From: Leptoclinus maculatus
Lineage: Eukaryota; Chordata; Actinopteri; Perciformes; Stichaeidae
Length of the DNA: 64,000 nucleotides
Direction: 5' to 3'
NCBI GenBank assembly: GCA_032191485.1
Contig: JAVDOI010000040.1
Coordinates: 350,001-414,000, forward strand
The number at the start of each line of letters is the position of its first letter. Within the stretch, counting starts at the first letter, position 1. Position numbers and translations under genes: made by a program. The notes under the pieces were generated by a model, which worked only from the letters and a program-made list of their open reading frames with translations, was not told the origin of the DNA and ran no database searches. Of the stretch, positions 1 through 10,552 are shown piece by piece.

Positions 1-493
1 GTAGAGGGATAATAAAGATGATGATACAAAATAATATGATAGACATATTTAGTGTTTTTAACAGAGGGAAAAATGGCTTCTCAAGGAGGCAAACGGTGAA
101 AGGGAAATTAAAGCAATCCCGAATTGACCTTTGCTTGGCAGCTTCAAGTATAGTCACGCAAGTAACAGACTTTAAATATGAATTCAATACCTGGAGTGAC
201 CATGCATATATGCAACTGTCAGTGGGAAAAATAAAACAAAAAAGGGAGGAGGCTTATGGTGCCTAAACACTAGTATACTAGAGGAACCGGAATTAAAAAT
301 GAAATTAGAGAAATTACTAAGGAATGTTGATGGAGATTTAGACTATGTAGATGATGTGTGTGATTTTTGGGAAGACGCAAAGGAAAAAATAAAAAAAATA
401 TGTATAAAACACAGCAGAACAAAAAACTGGGAAGAAAAAAAGGAAGAAAGGGATTTAAGCGAACTTCTGCAAAAAGAGGTAACAGAATGTGAA
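1..493 (+). pseudogene. LINE ORF2 fragment (end of endonuclease domain), partial unit
   Basis: This is the end of the LINE segment of an upstream 2711-bp unit, identical to 2712-3204. It encodes the last part of an apurinic-type endonuclease domain: the SRRQ...KQSRIDL segment and then NTWSDHAYM, which contains the catalytic SDH motif. The frame is lost near 258 just after the SDH region and continues in another frame from 299. At about 493 the LINE stops abruptly and joins 5S spacer sequence. The join shares a few bases (AAGGTCAGAG) with the normal spacer, which suggests a recombination junction. Confidence 0.85.
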
Positions 494-700
494 GGTCAGA
501 GTTCTCTGTGAAGAAAAGTAAAGTTCAATTCGCCATGTACCCTACTCTCTTGACCATTCAAAGAACTGCATAATTTTTTTTAAATCGGGGTCCCTTTGAA
601 CATAAAATGAGATTACTTAAACATGAACGTGTCCTAAATGTACAATAAAAGACTGCAATTGTTGACAGCTTTTAAAGGAATATGTGTTGGAGACAAACTT
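494..700 (+). other. 5S rRNA intergenic spacer (upstream part) in the chimeric unit
   Basis: The sequence matches, in opposite orientation, the spacer of the 5S array at 21441-25994. It contains the A/T-rich element TTTTAAAGG about 30 bp before the 5S start, which may help Pol III initiation. The same segment recurs at 3205-3411 and 5916-6122. Confidence 0.9.
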
Positions 701-720
701 GCTTACGGCCATACCTCTCT
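701..720 (+). rRNA. 5S rRNA gene head (nt 1-20 only), interrupted by LINE
   Basis: These 20 nt equal nt 1-20 of the complete 5S genes in this window and are followed at once by the LINE 5' end. The internal control region (about nt 50-97) is absent, so this cannot act as a 5S gene. Confidence 0.9.
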
Positions 721-970
721 GATCCCGCGAGAGCAAGACGAGATCACGTGTGAGTTAGCTGAACCAGGAAGTCCTACGTGGCACATGGTGGAGGTTTTTT
801 TTACCCTCCTCTCTTTTTTTCTCTCCTTTTGTTTGGTTAACTTCCATGAGGAAAAGACAAAAGTTTTTTTTTTGTTTAGGTTTTTTTTTCTCCCCCAACA
901 GTGTCTCACTGTGTGGGGGACTCTTTCTGTTTTCTTATCCCCCTAAATAGGGGCGTTTTTTGTTTAAAAA

Positions 971-2216
971 ATGACAGGCCTAAATGACAAACAGACACGG
1001 AACGGAGAAACGTCAATTCAAATGGACAATGGACTAAAAAAGGATGATTTAAAGATGGTTGAAAACGAAGGGAGAAATAACATGAAGCTAACGCTGAGTG
1101 TAGAGCTGGAGGGTACAAACGATATAAGTGCAATGCAGCTCATGAAATGTGTGAGAGAGCTGTGTGGAGGTCTGATGGCGTGCCGCTGTATTGGAGAAAA
1201 GAAATATGAGCTAACAATGAGCCATATTAAAGGGAAGGAGAGACTGATGGAAGGTTTCAAGATCGGGGAGACCAGAGTCCACGCCAGGGAGCTGAACAAT
1301 GACGAGCTGGTGGTGTCCTTCCTAAACCTGCCATTCTACACGGAGGACAGAGAGATCCTGGAGAAGCTGCAGGGCTGGGGAGTGTCGGCGGCCTCCACGA
1401 TCAGGAGGAGGATGTGGCCCGGAACCAAGGTAGCAGATGGAACAAGGTTGTTAAAAGTAAAATTTAATGACCAGGTCCAGTCCCTGCCTTATTCAACTAA
1501 ATTCAGTACGGCACTAGGTGCAGAATATTTCCGGGTTTTGCATGATAAACAGACTAAAGTATGTAGGATGTGTATACAGCCAGGGCATATACTTAGGGAT
1601 TGCCCGGACTTTCTGTGCCACAAGTGTGGGGTGCAAGGGCATTTTGCTAGAGAGTGTGTGGAGAGGAAACAAAAATGCAGTCTATGTTTTAATAATGTGG
1701 AGGAATGTGTGTGCAATAAAAGCGAAAACGAAGAGGAAAGCACAACAAATGATTTAAGTGGAAAAGAAACTGAAAGAGATGAGAGTGATGAGAGTGGGGA
1801 GAGCGTAATGGCAGACGAGAGTGAGGGAGAAATGGCCGCAGAGGTAAGTGTGGACTTAGCGGTGGGTCAGGGCGGCGCAGGCGAGTTGAACAAAATACCG
1901 GGTCCAAGCCCTGGGGAAAAGGAGAAAGCAAAGCTGAAAAATAATACAGCTGGGGAAAAGGGAAAAGAGCTCGAAAAAAAGGGCTGAAGTCCCGGAAAAC
2001 CCTCCTGAAGCTGAGCTCATAAGACCTGGGACCGCACCCGACACTGCGGCCACCCCAGAGCCTGAGAGAAGGCAGGTGGAAACCTCAAATACGCTCTCCC
2101 AGACAGTAGAAGGATCAGACTCGGACATGGACATCTCAAAAGTTAATGAAGTTAGGAAAAGGCAAAATGATTGGCAAGCGAAAAGTAAGTCAAAGAAAGG
2201 AAAAAATAATAAATGA
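971..2216 (+). pseudogene. LINE ORF1, zinc-knuckle nucleic-acid-binding protein (frameshifted near its end)
   Basis: The reading frame from 971 encodes 338 residues. Two CCHC knuckles are visible, CRMCIQPGHILRDC from residue 198 and CHKCGVQGHFAREC about 18 residues later, followed by extra CxxC-type cysteines. The region after this is acidic and low in complexity. The frame closes at 1987 after a run of A. In the neighbouring frame the coding sense continues through SDSDMDISKVNEVRKR to a TGA at 2214-2216. The same SDSDM...EVRKR tail is present in the ORF1 of the second LINE, so a one-base A-run slip is the likely cause. By family analogy the protein would bind the element RNA. The TGA overlaps the ORF2 ATG (ATGA at 2213-2216). 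Confidence 0.85.
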
Positions 2217-3204
2217 GTGCTTTCCTCTTCATGATGCTTATTACGGCCACCTTCCAAATAACCTCACTAAATGTGAATGGACTTAGGAATACAAATAAAA
2301 TGCATTCAATCTTAAACCACATAAAAACAGAAATAATATGTCTACAAGAGACAAGATGGGACGAAAACTACAAAAATCAAGAGTTAAATCAGTGGGAGGG
2401 TGATGCATATATAAATAATGGGACCAGTAGGTCGTGTGGTGTGGCAGTGTTAATGAAAAAAAATACTTTTAATAATATAAAAGTATTTTATAAAGATGAA
2501 GAAGGAAGGATAATAATAATAGATTTTGAGAATAATGGGATCATTTATAGATTAATAAATATATATGCACCAAACAATGAATGCAAAAGAAGAGATTTTT
2601 TTCAGAAACTAGGAAATGAATGTAATATAAATACAATAATTATGGGTGACTTTAATGTGGCCTTAGATGAAAAGGATGTATCAAAGAATAACAAGTTTAA
2701 AAACGATGCAGGTAGAGGGATAATAAAGATGATGATACAAAATAATATGATAGACATATTTAGTGTTTTTAACAGAGGGAAAAATGGCTTCTCAAGGAGG
2801 CAAACGGTGAAAGGGAAATTAAAGCAATCCCGAATTGACCTTTGCTTGGCAGCTTCAAGTATAGTCACGCAAGTAACAGACTTTAAATATGAATTCAATA
2901 CCTGGAGTGACCATGCATATATGCAACTGTCAGTGGGAAAAATAAAACAAAAAAGGGAGGAGGCTTATGGTGCCTAAACACTAGTATACTAGAGGAACCG
3001 GAATTAAAAATGAAATTAGAGAAATTACTAAGGAATGTTGATGGAGATTTAGACTATGTAGATGATGTGTGTGATTTTTGGGAAGACGCAAAGGAAAAAA
3101 TAAAAAAAATATGTATAAAACACAGCAGAACAAAAAACTGGGAAGAAAAAAAGGAAGAAAGGGATTTAAGCGAACTTCTGCAAAAAGAGGTAACAGAATG
3201 TGAA
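2213..3204 (+). pseudogene. LINE ORF2, N-terminal APE endonuclease, truncated
   Basis: The open frame 2213-2977 (254 residues) shows the endonuclease motifs in order: TSLNVNGLRN, CLQETRWD, INIYAPN, MGDFNVAL, KQSRIDL and NTWSDHA. These are the metal-binding and catalytic blocks of LINE AP-like endonucleases, which nick the target DNA. The frame shifts near 2970: the WCLN segment seen in the second LINE is found in another frame here, and the sense resumes at 3010-3204. The protein is cut before the reverse transcriptase domain by fusion to 5S spacer. The start ATG overlaps the ORF1 stop, which suggests coupled re-initiation. Confidence 0.85.
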
Positions 3205-3411
3205 GGTCAGAGTTCTCTGTGAAGAAAAGTAAAGTTCAATTCGCCATGTACCCTACTCTCTTGACCATTCAAAGAACTGCATAATTTTTTTTAAATCGGG
3301 GTCCCTTTGAACATAAAATGAGATTACTTAAACATGAACGTGTCCTAAATGTACAATAAAAGACTGCAATTGTTGACAGCTTTTAAAGGAATATGTGTTG
3401 GAGACAAACTT
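3205..3411 (+). other. 5S rRNA intergenic spacer, second unit
   Basis: Copy of 494-700. It separates the truncated LINE of one unit from the 5S head of the next. Confidence 0.9.
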
Positions 3412-3431
3412 GCTTACGGCCATACCTCTCT
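3412..3431 (+). rRNA. 5S rRNA gene head (nt 1-20), second unit
   Basis: Same as 701-720 and again followed directly by the LINE 5' end. Not functional as a 5S gene. Confidence 0.9.
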
Positions 3432-3681
3432 GATCCCGCGAGAGCAAGACGAGATCACGTGTGAGTTAGCTGAACCAGGAAGTCCTACGTGGCACATGGT
3501 GGAGGTTTTTTTTACCCTCCTCTCTTTTTTTCTCTCCTTTTGTTTGGTTAACTTCCATGAGGAAAAGACAAAAGTTTTTTTTTTGTTTAGGTTTTTTTTT
3601 CTCCCCCAACAGTGTCTCACTGTGTGGGGGACTCTTTCTGTTTTCTTATCCCCCTAAATAGGGGCGTTTTTTGTTTAAAAA

Positions 3682-4927
3682 ATGACAGGCCTAAATGACA
3701 AACAGACACGGAACGGAGAAACGTCAATTCAAATGGACAATGGACTAAAAAAGGATGATTTAAAGATGGTTGAAAACGAAGGGAGAAATAACATGAAGCT
3801 AACGCTGAGTGTAGAGCTGGAGGGTACAAACGATATAAGTGCAATGCAGCTCATGAAATGTGTGAGAGAGCTGTGTGGAGGTCTGATGGCGTGCCGCTGT
3901 ATTGGAGAAAAGAAATATGAGCTAACAATGAGCCATATTAAAGGGAAGGAGAGACTGATGGAAGGTTTCAAGATCGGGGAGACCAGAGTCCACGCCAGGG
4001 AGCTGAACAATGACGAGCTGGTGGTGTCCTTCCTAAACCTGCCATTCTACACGGAGGACAGAGAGATCCTGGAGAAGCTGCAGGGCTGGGGAGTGTCGGC
4101 GGCCTCCACGATCAGGAGGAGGATGTGGCCCGGAACCAAGGTAGCAGATGGAACAAGGTTGTTAAAAGTAAAATTTAATGACCAGGTCCAGTCCCTGCCT
4201 TATTCAACTAAATTCAGTACGGCACTAGGTGCAGAATATTTCCGGGTTTTGCATGATAAACAGACTAAAGTATGTAGGATGTGTATACAGCCAGGGCATA
4301 TACTTAGGGATTGCCCGGACTTTCTGTGCCACAAGTGTGGGGTGCAAGGGCATTTTGCTAGAGAGTGTGTGGAGAGGAAACAAAAATGCAGTCTATGTTT
4401 TAATAATGTGGAGGAATGTGTGTGCAATAAAAGCGAAAACGAAGAGGAAAGCACAACAAATGATTTAAGTGGAAAAGAAACTGAAAGAGATGAGAGTGAT
4501 GAGAGTGGGGAGAGCGTAATGGCAGACGAGAGTGAGGGAGAAATGGCCGCAGAGGTAAGTGTGGACTTAGCGGTGGGTCAGGGCGGCGCAGGCGAGTTGA
4601 ACAAAATACCGGGTCCAAGCCCTGGGGAAAAGGAGAAAGCAAAGCTGAAAAATAATACAGCTGGGGAAAAGGGAAAAGAGCTCGAAAAAAAGGGCTGAAG
4701 TCCCGGAAAACCCTCCTGAAGCTGAGCTCATAAGACCTGGGACCGCACCCGACACTGCGGCCACCCCAGAGCCTGAGAGAAGGCAGGTGGAAACCTCAAA
4801 TACGCTCTCCCAGACAGTAGAAGGATCAGACTCGGACATGGACATCTCAAAAGTTAATGAAGTTAGGAAAAGGCAAAATGATTGGCAAGCGAAAAGTAAG
4901 TCAAAGAAAGGAAAAAATAATAAATGA
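3682..4927 (+). pseudogene. LINE ORF1, zinc-knuckle protein (copy 2)
   Basis: Same 338-residue frame (3682-4698) with two CCHC knuckles, then the shifted tail to 4927. Identical at protein level to the copy at 971. Confidence 0.85.
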
Positions 4928-5915
4928 GTGCTTTCCTCTTCATGATGCTTATTACGGCCACCTTCCAAATAACCTCACTAAATGTGAATGGACTTAGGAA
5001 TACAAATAAAATGCATTCAATCTTAAACCACATAAAAACAGAAATAATATGTCTACAAGAGACAAGATGGGACGAAAACTACAAAAATCAAGAGTTAAAT
5101 CAGTGGGAGGGTGATGCATATATAAATAATGGGACCAGTAGGTCGTGTGGTGTGGCAGTGTTAATGAAAAAAAATACTTTTAATAATATAAAAGTATTTT
5201 ATAAAGATGAAGAAGGAAGGATAATAATAATAGATTTTGAGAATAATGGGATCATTTATAGATTAATAAATATATATGCACCAAACAATGAATGCAAAAG
5301 AAGAGATTTTTTTCAGAAACTAGGAAATGAATGTAATATAAATACAATAATTATGGGTGACTTTAATGTGGCCTTAGATGAAAAGGATGTATCAAAGAAT
5401 AACAAGTTTAAAAACGATGCAGGTAGAGGGATAATAAAGATGATGATACAAAATAATATGATAGACATATTTAGTGTTTTTAACAGAGGGAAAAATGGCT
5501 TCTCAAGGAGGCAAACGGTGAAAGGGAAATTAAAGCAATCCCGAATTGACCTTTGCTTGGCAGCTTCAAGTATAGTCACGCAAGTAACAGACTTTAAATA
5601 TGAATTCAATACCTGGAGTGACCATGCATATATGCAACTGTCAGTGGGAAAAATAAAACAAAAAAGGGAGGAGGCTTATGGTGCCTAAACACTAGTATAC
5701 TAGAGGAACCGGAATTAAAAATGAAATTAGAGAAATTACTAAGGAATGTTGATGGAGATTTAGACTATGTAGATGATGTGTGTGATTTTTGGGAAGACGC
5801 AAAGGAAAAAATAAAAAAAATATGTATAAAACACAGCAGAACAAAAAACTGGGAAGAAAAAAAGGAAGAAAGGGATTTAAGCGAACTTCTGCAAAAAGAG
5901 GTAACAGAATGTGAA
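4924..5915 (+). pseudogene. LINE ORF2 endonuclease, truncated (copy 2)
   Basis: Copy of 2213-3204 with the same endonuclease motifs, the same frameshift and the same junction to 5S spacer. Confidence 0.85.
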
Positions 5916-6122
5916 GGTCAGAGTTCTCTGTGAAGAAAAGTAAAGTTCAATTCGCCATGTACCCTACTCTCTTGACCATTCAAAGAACTGCATAATTTTT
6001 TTTAAATCGGGGTCCCTTTGAACATAAAATGAGATTACTTAAACATGAACGTGTCCTAAATGTACTGTAAAAGACTGGAATTGTTGACAGCTTTTAAAGG
6101 AATATGTGTTGGAGACAAACTT
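5916..6122 (+). other. 5S rRNA intergenic spacer, third unit
   Basis: Matches 494-700 with a few substitutions near 6066 and 6077. These mark the switch from the amplified unit to a distinct 5S unit carrying another LINE. Confidence 0.9.
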
Positions 6123-6139
6123 GCTTACGGCCATACCTC
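6123..6139 (+). rRNA. 5S rRNA gene, 5' fragment (nt 1-17)
   Basis: Matches nt 1-17 of the complete 5S genes. The gene is split here by the LINE at 6140-10552 and resumes at 10553. It is inactive because the internal promoter is over 4 kb away. Confidence 0.93.
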
Positions 6140-6254
6140 GAAAGCAGGAAGTGACAGAAGGAAGTTTTGTTTGGCACACGGCTCCTAGTGGAAGCTCTCT
6201 TTTTCTCTCCTCTGCTTTTTTACATTTCGATGCCCTGAGTGTTTTTTTTTTAGT

Positions 6255-6632
6255 TTGCAGACGAATGAGGAGATGACGGCGTTAAAAAGGAATACGGCGG
6301 TGAAAGCGGGTGCAGGGGATGCCAAGGCAGCGGTGGTGACAGCAGCGCCAACGGAAAAGGTGGTGGTGACGACGGCGCCAGCCATGGCAACCAAGGTGGC
6401 GGTGGCGGTGTCAGAGGCACCGAGGGCGACGACCAAGATGACGGCGGCGGCGGCAGCAGCAACCGGAGCGGTGATGGAGACGACGGTGCTAGATGGTCGG
6501 GGTTTCCCGCCATTGCCGATGGAACCATCAGACTCGGATATGGAATTAGAAAGAGTCATTGAGGTGAGAAAGAGACTCAACGAAAAGCCTAAAAAAACAG
6601 GAGAACCGAAAAAAAGTAGGAGGAATAAATAA
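6255..6632 (+). pseudogene. LINE ORF1, shortened alanine-rich form without zinc knuckles
   Basis: A 125-residue frame with an Ala/Thr/Val-rich low-complexity centre and a basic tail (EVRKRLNEKPKKTGEPKKSRR). The tail, with SDSDMELERV just before it, aligns with the C-terminus of the ORF1 in the neighbouring LINE. The zinc-knuckle part is missing, so this is either an internally deleted ORF1 or a derived short form. The stop lies one base before the ORF2 ATG (TAA-A-ATG at 6630-6636). The GC-rich, repetitive codon use is unlike the A-rich ORF2. Confidence 0.65.
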
Positions 6633-6633
6633 A

Positions 6634-9600
6634 ATGCGATTGTTGATATATCTACTTCTAACTCTCCTGAAGCTCCTCATGGCAGCTGACTCACTGAACA
6701 TCACTTCTTTAAATGCAAACGGTTTAAAAGACCGTAGTAAAATACAAGCAGTCCTCGGTCGAAATAAGAACACGGACATATTATGTCTGCAAGAGACCGG
6801 GTGGGACACAGAGACTGTCAAATGTGTAAAAGAAATGTGGGGTGGGGAGGTGTTTTTAAATGAGGGCCTTGGGAGAGTAAGGGGGGTAGCTACTCTCATC
6901 AATAAGAAGCACGGGGGCAACAGTAGGATGTTTGCCAAAACTGAAGACGGTAAATGTATAGGTGTAGTGTTTTTTGAATGACGATTTAATCAGGATGATT
7001 AATATTCACGCACCTAATACTGAAGAGGAAAGGCGCACGTTTCTTAACCAGTTAAACAAATGGATAAACTTTAAAACGATATTGTTAGGTGATTTTAACA
7101 TCACTTTAAGCAGCAGCGACAACTCGCTAGGGAAATATAAATGCGATACAAGCAGAACGGTACTAAAAAATATAATGACCAGCAAAAACCTGGTAGATAT
7201 GTGGAGAATAACAAATCCAGGGGTGAGGGGCTATTCTAGAAGACAGGTGGTTTTAGGGGCACTAAAACAATCCAGGATAGACCTGGTTTAGTGGCCCCTG
7301 GCCTGGTCAAAAAAGTGTCTGAAATCAAATACACTTTCAATACGTGGAGTGACCACGCTTATGTGGACGCGAAGGTGGGAGGAAGTGGTGGTAAGAAGGG
7401 CAAAAGCACATGGTGCCTAAACAACAGCTTACTAGAAGACAAAGAATACAGAAATACAATTACAAAAATCCTAACCCAATGTGCTCATGATGCTCCCTTC
7501 GTTGAGAATATAATGACGTACTGGGAGGTTACAAAATTAAGAATAAAAAAGGTAACGATAAAACATAGCAAAGATAAAAGCTGGGCGGATAATAGGGAGG
7601 AGAATAATATTACAGAATTATTAAATAAAGAAATTAAAAAAATGGAATCAGATATAAATTATAGTAGCAATAATTACGAATTTTACAAAACTAAACTAGC
7701 AGGAATTGAGGCCTATCGATGCAAAGGTGCTGCAATAAGAAGTAGGTCTCAATTCCTGCTAGAGGGGGAGAAGAGTACTGGGTTTTTCCTGGGGTTGGAG
7801 AGGGCAACCCAGGAGAAGCAACTCATAGAAGAACTGAGAGACAACGACAACAACATTTTCACTGAAGTCAAAGATTTATTAAGATTGGCACAGGATTTCT
7901 ACAGCAATCTGTATAAAAAACAACATCCACAAGAAAATGAAGTAAAAGTACTGACTGAACAAATAAAAAAACGGATAAGTACTGATGACAAACTATACTG
8001 CGACTTACCTGTTACATTGGACAAAATAGCTGAAGCTATAAAGAAGCTTAAAAAAAATAAAAGCCCGGGGTCAGATGGCCTCACTGCTGAGTTTTATGGT
8101 TGCTTCTCCGAGTTGCTCTCTCCAGTCCTGTTGAGGGTAATGGGAGAGAAGGGAGTAAACGACAGCTCTTTTAAAAAACTTACTGAAGGCATCATTACTA
8201 TTTTGTATAAAAAGAAAGGAACAAAGGAAGATCTGAAGAACTATAGACCGATTAGTCTGCTAAATACGGATTATAAAATAATAGCAAAAGTTTTAGCATA
8301 CAGGATGCGAGAAGTAATAAAATCAATCATCGCGGAAACGCAAGCATATAGCATCCCAGGTAGGGACATAAGTGATAACATCATTGCAGTGACAAATCTA
8401 ATAAATCAGATGGTAAATGGGGGGGGGGGGGGGGGGGGTCGTTGTAGGGATTGATTTGGAAAAAGCTTTCGATTGAGTAGAACATGGGTTTTTGTGGGAG
8501 GTTTTGGGCAAATTTGGCTTTGGGGATTGTTTTATAAATAGAATAAAAGCTTTGTATAGCGAAGCAGAAAGTAGGGTGAAAGTAAATGGGTTTTTAACTG
8601 AACCGGTAGAAATACAGAGGTCAATCAGGCAGGGGTGCCCCCTGTCAGCATTTTTGTTTAGCTTAGTGGCAGAACCTCTAGCTTTGAGCATAACAAATGA
8701 TAGCAAAATAAAAGGCATAGTAACCGAAGCAAAACAGGAAATAAAAATAATTCAATATGCGGACGACATCAACATATTTCTCAAAAACAGCTCCTACCTA
8801 GAACAGACAATGAAGCACATTGGGATGTACGAGAAGGCTTCAGGAGCAAAAGTAAACACAAGTAAATCAGAAATCATGGTTTTCAAAGAAGAAGACCTTG
8901 GTTTCAACAAATGGGGTTTTAAAATTGAGGAGGGGGAAAGGAACATTTTAGGGGTGTATGTAGGGAAAGATTGCGAGAGGGCTAGGGACAGAAATTGGGC
9001 AGAGGTAATAAAAAAAACAAGGGATATGGTGAACTTGTGGCAAGCCAGAGGCCTGACTATAAGGGGAAAGGTAATCGTAGCTAATGCTCTAGTTTTGTCC
9101 AAAATTAATCATGTTTTGGGGTCTTGCGAGCTGCCAGTTTGGGCTTTAAATTCTTTGAACAGCGTTATCTCTTCCTTCCTGTGGAGGGCGCAGGGTAATA
9201 TGATTGCTCGCAAGACGTTAATTAGTAAAAAAAGGGAGGGGGGCTTAGATTTGATTGATATAAGTGCAAAAAGAGATGCACCGAGGGTGAAATTGATAGG
9301 TCGGTTTTTGGATCCGGAAAGGCAGCATCCCTGGAAGGATGCTCTGGCGGGTCTCCTGGCAGAGTATGGGGAGAAGGGCAGCCACAACTTGTACGCCTTC
9401 TCGCCCAGAAATGTTTCAGGAGACTTGCCTGGCTTCTATTGCGAGGTGCTGGAGGCTTGGGACAAATTTTTGCCCCACCTCATTCCTGACGTTAAACACA
9501 AAGAGCATGTGAGACGGTTACCTTTTCTTAACTCACCCTTCTTTTCCCACTTGGGCAGACCCCTGGTGTCCAAGGCTCTCCGAGCGGCTGCCAATATATG

Positions 9601-10225
9601 ACATACTGGTTCAAAAACTCACTAAACAACCGGCGGCGGAGGCAAGATGGAAAATAGTCTTCCCTAACAATATAATAAAAAACATCTGGCTAAATCTAAA
9701 AGTGCCATTCATCTCACACTCGGTTTTTAATACGGACTTCAAACTGAGGCACAGGCGGTTTTACTCCAGCATCGTCCTGCATCAGATTCACAAGAACATG
9801 TGCGGTCTGTGGCGTGGAGGACGAGGATTTAGAAACCCTCGTCCTCCACTGCCCAGACCTACAATAATTGAGGGAGTATGTACATGATCTAATTAAGAAG
9901 CACTGTGGGGCAGGTGACAACACCTTGCAGGGATGGGACTGGGTATGGCTCTTTGGTTTACTCAGGGGGGGGGGGGGGAGGGAGGGGCACAGTTGATCAA
10001 ATCAATACACTCCTCGCCTTCGCAAGGCATGCAGCAGTCCTAAGAAGGAACTTTGCTTTATTCGAGAACAAGAAAGTTAACATCAAGGCACTTTTCAAAA
10101 ATCTCATGAAGGCCCACTTAGGACTGCTGCATGCCTGTAGGGAGGAGTGGTTCACGGGTGCTTTTATTGACAGAACCACATTGTGTAAAAAAGGGGAGGG
10201 TGGGGGGTTGGAATTTAACTTTTGA
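6634..10225 (+). pseudogene. LINE ORF2: endonuclease and reverse transcriptase, broken
   Basis: Four frame segments cover one ORF2. Segment 6634-6981 has TSLNANGLKD and CLQETGWD. Segment 6974-7291 has INIHAPN, LLGDFNI and KQSRIDL. Segment 7291-8454 has NTWSDHAY and then the first RT blocks, including KSPGSDGLTAEFY and YRPISLLN. Segment 8492-9601 has the QGCPLSAFLFSL block and the catalytic YADD (IQYADDINIF). RT motif A (GIDLEKAFD) lies between the last two segments, after a run of 20 G (8419-8438), and is followed by an in-frame TGA where an Arg codon is usual. A CxxC...HxxxC zinc-binding motif is readable near 9800-9860 in another frame. The enzyme would nick 5S DNA and prime cDNA synthesis there, but this copy cannot make it. 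Confidence 0.88.
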
Positions 10226-10552
10226 GGGATTAGTATAGCTGGTTTTGATTTGTGTGTGTGTATTTTTGTTTTTGTTATTTTAATATTTGTTGTTTGTAAG
10301 TGTGTTTATTAATTTTTGGGGTTTATTTTGTTTTTGTGTGTCATTTTTCTTGGTAAATATGTCTTCTGTCAGTTGACTTATGGGGAGGTTTAATTTTGTT
10401 CATTTTCTTTGTGGGTTTGGGTAAATGTTAAGTGTTAAAACTAATTCATTTTTTTCTTTTGGGGTTGTTTTGCTTTTGTGTTGTAACAAATGCACAGATT
10501 TGTCTGAATGTTTGTATTTTTGATAATGAAAGATAAAAAAAGAAAAAAGAAA
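10226..10552 (+). other. LINE 3' UTR and A-rich tail
   Basis: A T/G-rich non-coding stretch ends in AGATAAAAAAAGAAAAAAG-type sequence, directly followed by 5S nt 22 onward. This is the expected layout for target-primed reverse transcription. Confidence 0.8.

Larger units (their letters stand above)
721..3204 (+). mobile_element. 5S-specific LINE, 5' half only (copy 1)
   Basis: The element starts within the 5S gene after nt 20 and ends within its ORF2. It carries a GT-rich and T-rich 5' UTR (721-970), ORF1 (971-2216) and the endonuclease part of ORF2 (2213 to about 3190). The reverse transcriptase and 3' end are missing, so it cannot move by itself. APE-type endonuclease plus CCHC knuckles plus insertion in 5S fits the Tx1 clade, in which, as I recall, the Mutsu families target 5S genes. 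The family assignment is inference. Confidence 0.85.
3432..5915 (+). mobile_element. 5S-specific LINE, 5' half only (copy 2)
   Basis: Second full copy of the truncated LINE, apparently identical to 721-3204. It shares the A-run frameshift at the end of ORF1 and the shift in ORF2. Shared defects show that the unit was already broken when it was amplified. Confidence 0.85.
1..6122 (+). repeat. Tandem array of a 2711-bp chimeric LINE/5S-spacer unit
   Basis: The same sequence recurs at a spacing of exactly 2711 bp: landmarks at 701, 3412 and 6123, and at 971 and 3682. Each unit has three parts. These are the 5' half of a LINE (for example 721-3204), a 5S rRNA spacer (for example 3205-3411) and the first 20 nt of a 5S gene (for example 3412-3431). 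The predicted proteins of successive copies are identical, including their frameshifts, so the copies arose by very recent tandem duplication and not by independent retrotransposition. The window begins inside a unit. The last spacer (5916-6122) has a few differences, near 6066 and 6077, and leads to a different LINE. A collapsed or expanded assembly of a longer array is possible. Confidence 0.95.
6140..10552 (+). mobile_element. Site-specific LINE inserted in a 5S rRNA gene, near full length
   Basis: The element lies exactly between nt 17 and about nt 22 of a 5S gene. It has a short 5' UTR, a shortened ORF1 (6255-6632), an ORF2 with endonuclease, reverse transcriptase and a C-terminal CCHC motif (6634 to about 10225), a T/G-rich 3' UTR and an A-rich tail ending at about 10552. 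Insertion precision, an APE endonuclease and an L1-like RT fit a Tx1-clade 5S-targeting element. ORF2 carries several frameshifts, a 20-G run and an in-frame stop, so this copy is dead. It is related to, but clearly different from, the LINE in 1-5915. Confidence 0.92.

Noticed and set aside
638..946. 102-residue frame upstream of LINE ORF1
   Set aside because: It spans 5S spacer, 5S head and the low-complexity LINE 5' UTR. No protein features.
6250..6580. Antisense Ala/Pro-rich frames opposite the short LINE ORF1
   Set aside because: They come from the GC-rich repetitive codons of the sense strand.
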